Positions 58,175 through 64,000 of a DNA stretch of 64,000 nt are shown piece after piece. The stretch is taken from contig JAOANR010000002.1 in NCBI GenBank assembly GCA_030278955.1, forward strand, positions 186,001 through 250,000, given 5' to 3'. The first letter of the stretch is position 1. Every line of letters begins with the position of its first letter. A program made the translations under genes and the position numbers. The notes under the pieces were generated by a model. The model was not told the DNA's origin, did not search any database, and saw only the letters and a program-made list of their open reading frames with translations. The stretch is from Hygrophila difformis (Eukaryota > Streptophyta > Magnoliopsida > Lamiales > Acanthaceae).

Positions 58175-61100
58175 TGTAACATCCCGATTAATTAACGCAT
58201 AATTGATTTAAGTAATTGTGGTTGATTAATAAAGATAAATAATATGAATTATTTTGTAAGAGAGATATTGGATTGAAGTGGAAGAATAAGTGGGTAGCAA
58301 ACTCACAAGATAATAAGAGCTCAAGTGCTCAAGTGAGTGCAATATGGTAGAAATGACTCAAGACAAGGGTACCAACTCAATGACCCATCTTCCGAACCGA
58401 CCCGGGGTGACCCATACCCAAATAAAAATCCCCAAATCATCCCCACACCTTCATTTTGTAAGCTTAACAATTGCAACTAGGGTTCATTCCCGTTTTTGGT
58501 GCCCAAGGTGTAGAAAAGTGAGCTTGTGGAGAGAATTTGGTGTTTTTGAGCTCAAATCAAGTGGGGGATTGAATGCACACCTATTGGTAAGTGATTTCCA
58601 CACCTTACAACTTGTTTTTGATGGGTCTTGAGGTGGTTTCGGTGGGGGTTCATGGTGGTGACGGGAATGAAGATTTTGGTGAACTTTTATAGTTTTTGTG
58701 CACTTGGGAAGCTTGGATTCTTGATTGGAAGCTATATTGGTGTTGGGGGAAGCTAAGGCTTGGATTGTGGTTCGGGAGTTGGAGGAGGAAGAGAAGACCG
58801 ATCGGTCTTCTTTGGAATAAAAGAGGAGTGAAGACATCTTGCCCGATCCGACGGATCTTGGTGGCAAATCGTTGCAAACGATTTGGTAAGTGTTTCTCGC
58901 TTGTTTTCTCTTCGGATTGGTGGTATTTTGGTTGAGTTTTGATGAAATTCTTGATGTTAGGATTTTGGGTTGATTTGGTCGATTGAAGCTTGAAATCGAC
59001 GAATCGGAGGTTGATTATTGTTGGAAGACATCAGGCAATGGATTATATTGCTTAAATTACGTGTTTGGGGGGTATTTGGGGGTCGGATTCCGGCGAAATC
59101 GCCGGAAAACCGATTGGAAAATCGGAGAAGACGATGAACAGTAACTGCTACAGTACTGCTACAGTAACTGTACAGTAGTTACCGCGGTAACTCGCGTAGT
59201 TACCGCAGTAATTTGCCACAGTAATTACTACGGTAATTTGCCACAGTAATTACCACGGTAATTTGAACAGTAACTACTACAGTAACTGTACAGTAGTAAC
59301 CGCGGTAACTCGCGTAGTTACCGCAGTAATTTGCCACAGTAATTACTACGGTAACTTGAACAGTAATTACCACGGTAATTTGAACAGTAACTACCACAGT
59401 AACTTGTACAGTAGTTACCGCAGTAACTCGCTACAGTAGTTACCGCAGTAACTTGCTACAGTAACTGCTACAGTACTGCTACAGTAACTGTACAGTAGTT
59501 ACCGCGGTAACTCGCGTAGTTACCGCAGTAATTTGCCACAGTAATTACTACGGTAATTTGCCACAGTAATTACCACGGTAATTTGAACAGTAACTACTAC
59601 AGTAACTGTACAGTAGTAACCGCGGTAACTCGCATAGTTACCGCAGTAATTTGCCACAGTAATTACTACGGTAACTTGAACAGTAATTACCACGGTAATT
59701 TGAACAGTAACTACCACAGTAACTTGTACAGTAGTTACCGCAGTAACTCGCTACAGTAGTTACCGCAGTAACTTGCTACAGTAATTGCTACAGTAATTGC
59801 TACAGTAATCGCTACAGTACTGGGCTGCATATGTCACACGTTTTACGCGCGCGGGTGCGCAGTGAGCGCAGGAAGGCTCTGTTTGGCCCATTTTTGTGCG
59901 ATTTTGATTCTATAATGATGTTTTCTTTGCACCAATTATTGTTATGACTTCCCCAAATGTTATTGGTAAACCTGGGTTAATCAATTGGCCCGTGGGGTTG
60001 TTGAATTGCTTAGGGGAACTGTTGAATTATTATATCATTAATGACTTAGCCTAGGGGGCTATGTATTGAATTCCTTATATGTTGAGAAGCATGCGAACCT
60101 AGTATGTAGGTGTTTGAATATCACTGTATTGTCATATGCATGTTATTGCATTGTAATTGACGGTTATTAACCCGATGGGTTGTTATGATGTTTATGACTG
60201 ATCGGGCAGCCTTTACCGGTGTTGTTGAGTCCCGGTGACCCTGCGGGGTGGATTATTGGTTGTTATTCCTGTTGGCCCTTTTGGGCTGGTTATTATAATG
60301 CATGGTATTGCATTATGGATGGATGGACATATTGGAAATGTCTGATCGGGCAGCCTTTACCGGTGTTGTTGAGTCTCGATGGCCCTGCGGGGTGATTATT
60401 AGGCTGTGATGCCTGTGATTTGGCTGCGATGCCTGTGATTTGGCTGTTATGCCTGTGATTGGGCTGTGATGCCTGTGGTCCCTGCGGGGATGGTGTATGT
60501 TACCCTGTAACGGGTTGGAGTTGATGATATCCTCACCCGTGGGTTCATATCACCCGGGTTTAGGTTGCCGGCTAGGCATATTCATTTGCATCTACATATA
60601 GGGTAGATAGGTGTATGTTAGGCCATGCATCACGTGCATAAATTGTATGTCTGTGGTTGAAGCACCGGTATGGGACGGTGTGATGATTTATTTATGTCAA
60701 TTGTATGATCGTGGTTGAAGCACCGGTATGGGACGGTGTGGTGTTTAACTGCTTTATTTATATTCTGCCGTTATTAATATGTTTATTTATTACCTATATT
60801 TACTATCTTGAGATGTGGTTCTGTTTTTCCTTACCCCCCCGCACGTAGCCTTGCTCAGTACGTTGTACTAACCCCCTTTGCTTTTGTCTGTTTTATAGAT
60901 CCTGCTGGAGGCGCTGGAGCATGATTTGGATTTGGGGTATTGAGAGATCACATAGATAGGACTTTTTATGTTTATCTTACGTGATTATGTGATACTCTAT
61001 TGTTTATTATGACTTGGATTTTATGCTAGTTGAGGCCTGTGTGCCTAGAATCTGCTTTCTGTCGGCCGGTGGCCTTATGTGATTTACGCTTTGGGCTGGT

Positions 61101-61369
61101 AGCCCTGTTTGAGATATTGGTATGCTGTTAAGAGGCTTGCAGTCTGGATGAGCTGCTGGAATGTTTATTTGATTATGATGGTGAGACCTCCTACGTGCTT
61201 ATGTGTTTTATTTGTTTTAGCTTCCGCATTAAACCGGATTAATCATATGATCACTTTAGGTTTACCCTGTGTTGTACTAGCTGTTTTAAATTAGCTGGCC
61301 ACTAGTTTAGGATAGTTAGTACAGCGGTAATGCTTGCGAAAATCAGGTTTGAATTTTCGGGGCGTTACA
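58175..61369 (+). repeat. 3' LTR of element B (3195 bp)
   Basis: It is 320 bases longer than the 5' LTR, and the surplus falls in the CTACAGTAAC array, where a 320-bp block is present twice. Elsewhere only scattered single-base differences are visible. Confidence 0.95.
59135..59820 (+). repeat. Expanded CTACAGTAAC / GTTACCG array in the 3' LTR
   Basis: A 320-bp block (about 59140-59459) repeats at about 59460-59779 with almost no change: identical 65-codon minus-strand frames lie at 59200-59397 and 59520-59717. The array uses the same degenerate self-complementary core as the 5' LTR. Confidence 0.93.
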
Positions 61370-61435
61370 CTTCAGCAAGGAGAGAGGGACGAGGAACAAG
61401 ACCAAAATCCGAACCCTTTTGAGAATAACGTATAG
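61370..61435 (+). pseudogene. gag: End of the element A gag after the element B insertion
   Basis: Starting with the second copy of the CTTCA duplication, the gag frame resumes in phase for 21 codons (ending NPFENNV) to a TAG at 61433-61435. This shows that element B split an otherwise open gag frame near its 3' end. Confidence 0.85.
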
Positions 61436-61727
61436 GCAGTTACGGGGACATAACTGAAGTCCTAAGGGGGAGAGGATGTGATACCCCATAATAATTTCTC
61501 TTGGGAGTTCGACTCTATAAGATGTATCCTAAACCATAAATAAACAAATTCAAATTGTTTTGAACTACATTATGGCTTGATCCCTTCACAGGGTAAGTAG
61601 GTAGCTTAGAAGTTTTAATTCTAAGTTAAGTCACGAAATAATAAAATAAACAAAAGGATTCGTTCTTAACACAAGAAAAGCCGAAACACAACTTCGAGGA
61701 CGAAGTTGATTCTTAAGGAGGGTAGTC
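61436..61727 (+). other. 3' non-coding part of element A with two polypurine-like tracts
   Basis: AAGGGGGAGAGGA at 61464-61476 is followed by TGTGATACCCC, which looks like a PPT plus LTR start. A second tract, 'ttaaggagggtag' (61713-61725), directly precedes the true 3' LTR and lies after 'cttcgaggacgaagttg', the usual end context of chromoviruses. Confidence 0.7.
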
Positions 61728-64000
61728 TGTAATACCCCAGAATTTTGCAACATAAAATAAATAAATAAATAAACATTATAAATAGATAAAGAATCATAAG
61801 AAATGAAAAATGGAATTTAAATGAAAAATGAATCAAAGTTCCGAGAACCCGGAAAGCCGAAGCCAAGTTAATCAAATAAATTGTACACAGAAACCCGACA
61901 CTATTGAACTCGAGAATTCAAGGCCAATATTAGATCTAGACCCGAGTAAAATTTTAGATAGGGAATTCGAGTCCGGAAATAGCCCGGAAATCGGAATCCG
62001 AGAACATAGGGGGATAGAAGTCCGAAAGAGAGGAGAAAAGGCCCGACGGATCGCACGACCCGGCCCAGACCGAAGTCCAGGCTAGGATGGCGCGGTGTCC
62101 GCGCGGTGTTTACTCATAGGGCGCGCCAACCCCGGACCAGATCAGGCAGCAGCGACGTTCCGCGATTTACTCGCCCGAATCCGGATTTTCCGACTTCGGT
62201 TGCTTTCCTTTCGGCTCAAGACACTTAGGGGCAGCCTTTGGACATCCCCTAGAACTTGCACATCTATAAATAATCATCTTAATCAATCCCGAACACCTTT
62301 CAAACCCTACGAAAATCTCTATACGTACCAAACCCTAATCCCGGAGTCGTCGGAGGCACGGAGGCAATGGAAGACTGAGTTTGGACAAAAATCCAGGGAC
62401 CCTCATCGCCGGGGTAAGATCTTGTCCATTCTTTTTCATTCAAGATTCAAAAACGAATCCTAATTAAACCTCTTTTCTATTCTTAACCCCGATCCGGATC
62501 GAGAGCGAAGAACCCGACGGAATCATGGAGATAAACGGTGGACTGGAAGCCACGCCTTCGAATCGACGAGCCGGAACATCCATAATCTGTAAGTTAATAC
62601 TTACATGGTTTGGGAGAATTAAAATTCACGTGATCTAAAGATTTGAATCAAGAACGTAAAATCTGTCACAACTAAAATCCTTACGGCGCTGCGTTTTTGC
62701 ACGATTTTTCCGAACCCTTAAAACTGTTCAAACGAGGAAACTTAAAACGCGAAAAACGTTCCTAAGACATAGTTCTATCTTCTGTAAAAATTTCATAATT
62801 TTTTTTATCATGTTTTGATATCCGAAAACGATCGAAAACGAACTAGCCTTCGACTTAGATCTTGAAACGGCGATAGGTTCTTAGTCCGAACTTGAGGTTG
62901 ATTTTTACCTTAGATCTAGACCGATTTAGGATTGGTGTCAAACATAAGAATTGTAGATCTATACGTTTAGAACACCTCTGTAAATATTTGGAATTTTTCA
63001 TTGAGATTTGATATCGGAAATCGACTCCAAACCGAACTGTTTTAAATTTAGATCTTGAAATCTTGACAGATTCTTGGTCCGAACTTGTAGGCATTTTTGA
63101 CAATAGATATAGGATGAATTAGATCTTTTGTTGAACATGAAACCTGTAGATGTATGTCTTAAGCATCTCTGTGTAAAATTTCATCAAGTTTGGAGTTGGT
63201 TTGCTATGGTAGATCGTGTAATCTTGAAACTGTTGTTGGAAATTTGGGACAGATTATCATCCTGTTAGAAATCGGCGTTTTTGACTTACTTCCGTATCTC
63301 GGATCGAAAAACTTAAAACATGAAACTTGATCATCTTTGTGTTTTCGAGTCACTGGTCAAATTTTAGAAATTTTGAACTTGAAACCGATTTTTAATTAAT
63401 TTTGGAGTAAACTATGGTTTTGACCAAGTCAAATCTTGAAAATCTTGTTGAAAATGAATTTTAAATGATATCGGAGCGAATTGCGTCATGAAATAGTATA
63501 TTTTGAGAAATTTACTAAATTTGGGAAATTGGTCTTTCTAAACAAAGAAAAGATTAAAACATTGTGGTTTATGACGAAGCTGGATACTATCAATGTTGTC
63601 TACGGCTTGTGGACATAAGAGCCTAAGTGTATGTCTAGTGGACGTAAGAGCCCTAGCGACATATTGATTGTATGGTCAGCGGTGTAATGAACCTATTACA
63701 AGATTGACCATGATACTCGTGGACATAAGAGCCCGAGCGTAAGGCTGGCGGACATAAGAGCCCTAACGATGGTGATCTGTGAAAGAAACGAAGCGAGACA
63801 TTTGTTTAAATTAAATTCCGGTCAGATTGCGCTTTTAAATTTATGTCAATTTATTTAATTACTTGCAAGCTATATTTATGATCTTATGGAATCCCTGTCT
63901 TTAAATTATGAAATTAAATTATTATTAGATAAATAAATTAAATTATGGGGTGTTATGCACATGTTCTCTTTAAATTTAATTAATGACTTTGAAACCTCAT
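61728..64000 (+). repeat. 3' LTR of element A, truncated by the window edge
   Basis: Matches the 5' LTR from TGTAATACCC to 'tttaattaatgactttgaaac' (corresponding to about 49700), with scattered substitutions and small indels. About 430 further bases are expected beyond the window. Confidence 0.93.

Larger units (their letters stand above)
52013..61369 (+). mobile_element. Element B: chromovirus-like Ty3/gypsy element nested in element A
   Basis: LTRs at 52013-54887 and 58175-61369 start TGTAACATCCCGATTAATTA and end TTTTCGGGGCGTTACA. The flanks carry a perfect 5-bp target-site duplication, CTTCA, at 52008-52012 and 61370-61374. A primer site and a purine tract are present. The internal 3.3 kb holds only remnants of protease, reverse transcriptase, RNase H, the integrase end and a chromodomain-like tail. 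The chromodomain and the end structure suggest the Tekay/Del group of chromoviruses. Confidence 0.93.
47424..64000 (+). mobile_element. Element A: gag-only LTR retrotransposon (TR-GAG-like), runs off the window
   Basis: The 5' LTR at 47424-50127 and the truncated 3' LTR from 61728 share their whole visible length. The internal part is short once element B (52013-61369) is subtracted: a primer-binding site, one gag ORF, and about 290 bases of 3' non-coding DNA. No protease, reverse transcriptase or integrase belongs to it. This matches the described class of terminal-repeat elements carrying only GAG, which depend on enzymes of an autonomous relative. The right end lies beyond the window, so the target-site duplication cannot be checked (left flank GAAGG). 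Confidence 0.8.

Noticed and set aside
59200..59717. Two identical minus-strand open frames (59200-59397 and 59520-59717)
   Set aside because: They come only from the repeated array; their V/T/Y-rich composition reflects the repeat, not a protein.

Overview
This window is a transposon-dense stretch of a plant nuclear genome, most likely a eudicot. The evidence is Ty3/gypsy LTR retrotransposons with plant-type initiator-Met primer sites, a plant L1 LINE with an RNase H domain, Helitron-like ends, spliceosomal introns, and fragments of plant genes (SFH/Sec14-like, L-2-hydroxyglutarate dehydrogenase, plant SurE, F-box). I see no intact ordinary host gene, no tRNA or rRNA gene and no bacterial signature. 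The species cannot be read from the sequence.

Layout. 1-1500: part of a minus-strand LTR, a diverged relative of element B below. 2768-6208: AT-rich minus-strand Helitron-like element. 6533-7120: a tandem duplication without recognised genes. 8076-14940: a decayed minus-strand L1 LINE (ORF1 with RRM-like and DUF4283-like regions; ORF2 with endonuclease, reverse transcriptase, zf-RVT and RNase H). 16254-34250: an 18 kb Athila/Tat-like Ty3/gypsy element with two 3.29 kb LTRs. It lost its primer site, gag and nearly all pol through a deletion at an 8-bp microhomology. It carries four tandem F-box genes or pseudogenes of the At2g35280-like type, then a long decayed ORF with a 'putative plant transposon protein' domain and a coiled coil. 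34783-46779: a candidate Helitron holding same-strand, intron-containing, truncated pieces of SFH, L2HGDH and SurE genes plus unidentified exons. 47424 to beyond 64000: a gag-only LTR element (A) whose gag is split by a younger chromovirus-like element B (52013-61369, TSD CTTCA).

Interplay. Nothing here forms a host pathway. The theme is capture of host genes by transposons and movement in trans. The Athila-like element carries an F-box array, the Helitron candidate collects gene fragments, element A encodes only Gag, and element B has nearly identical LTRs around a badly broken pol. The most unusual items are the F-box array inside an LTR element, a family of short CTCGC...GCGAG hairpins dispersed through that element, and the self-complementary CTACAGTAAC/GTTACCG arrays that expand inside the LTRs of element B.
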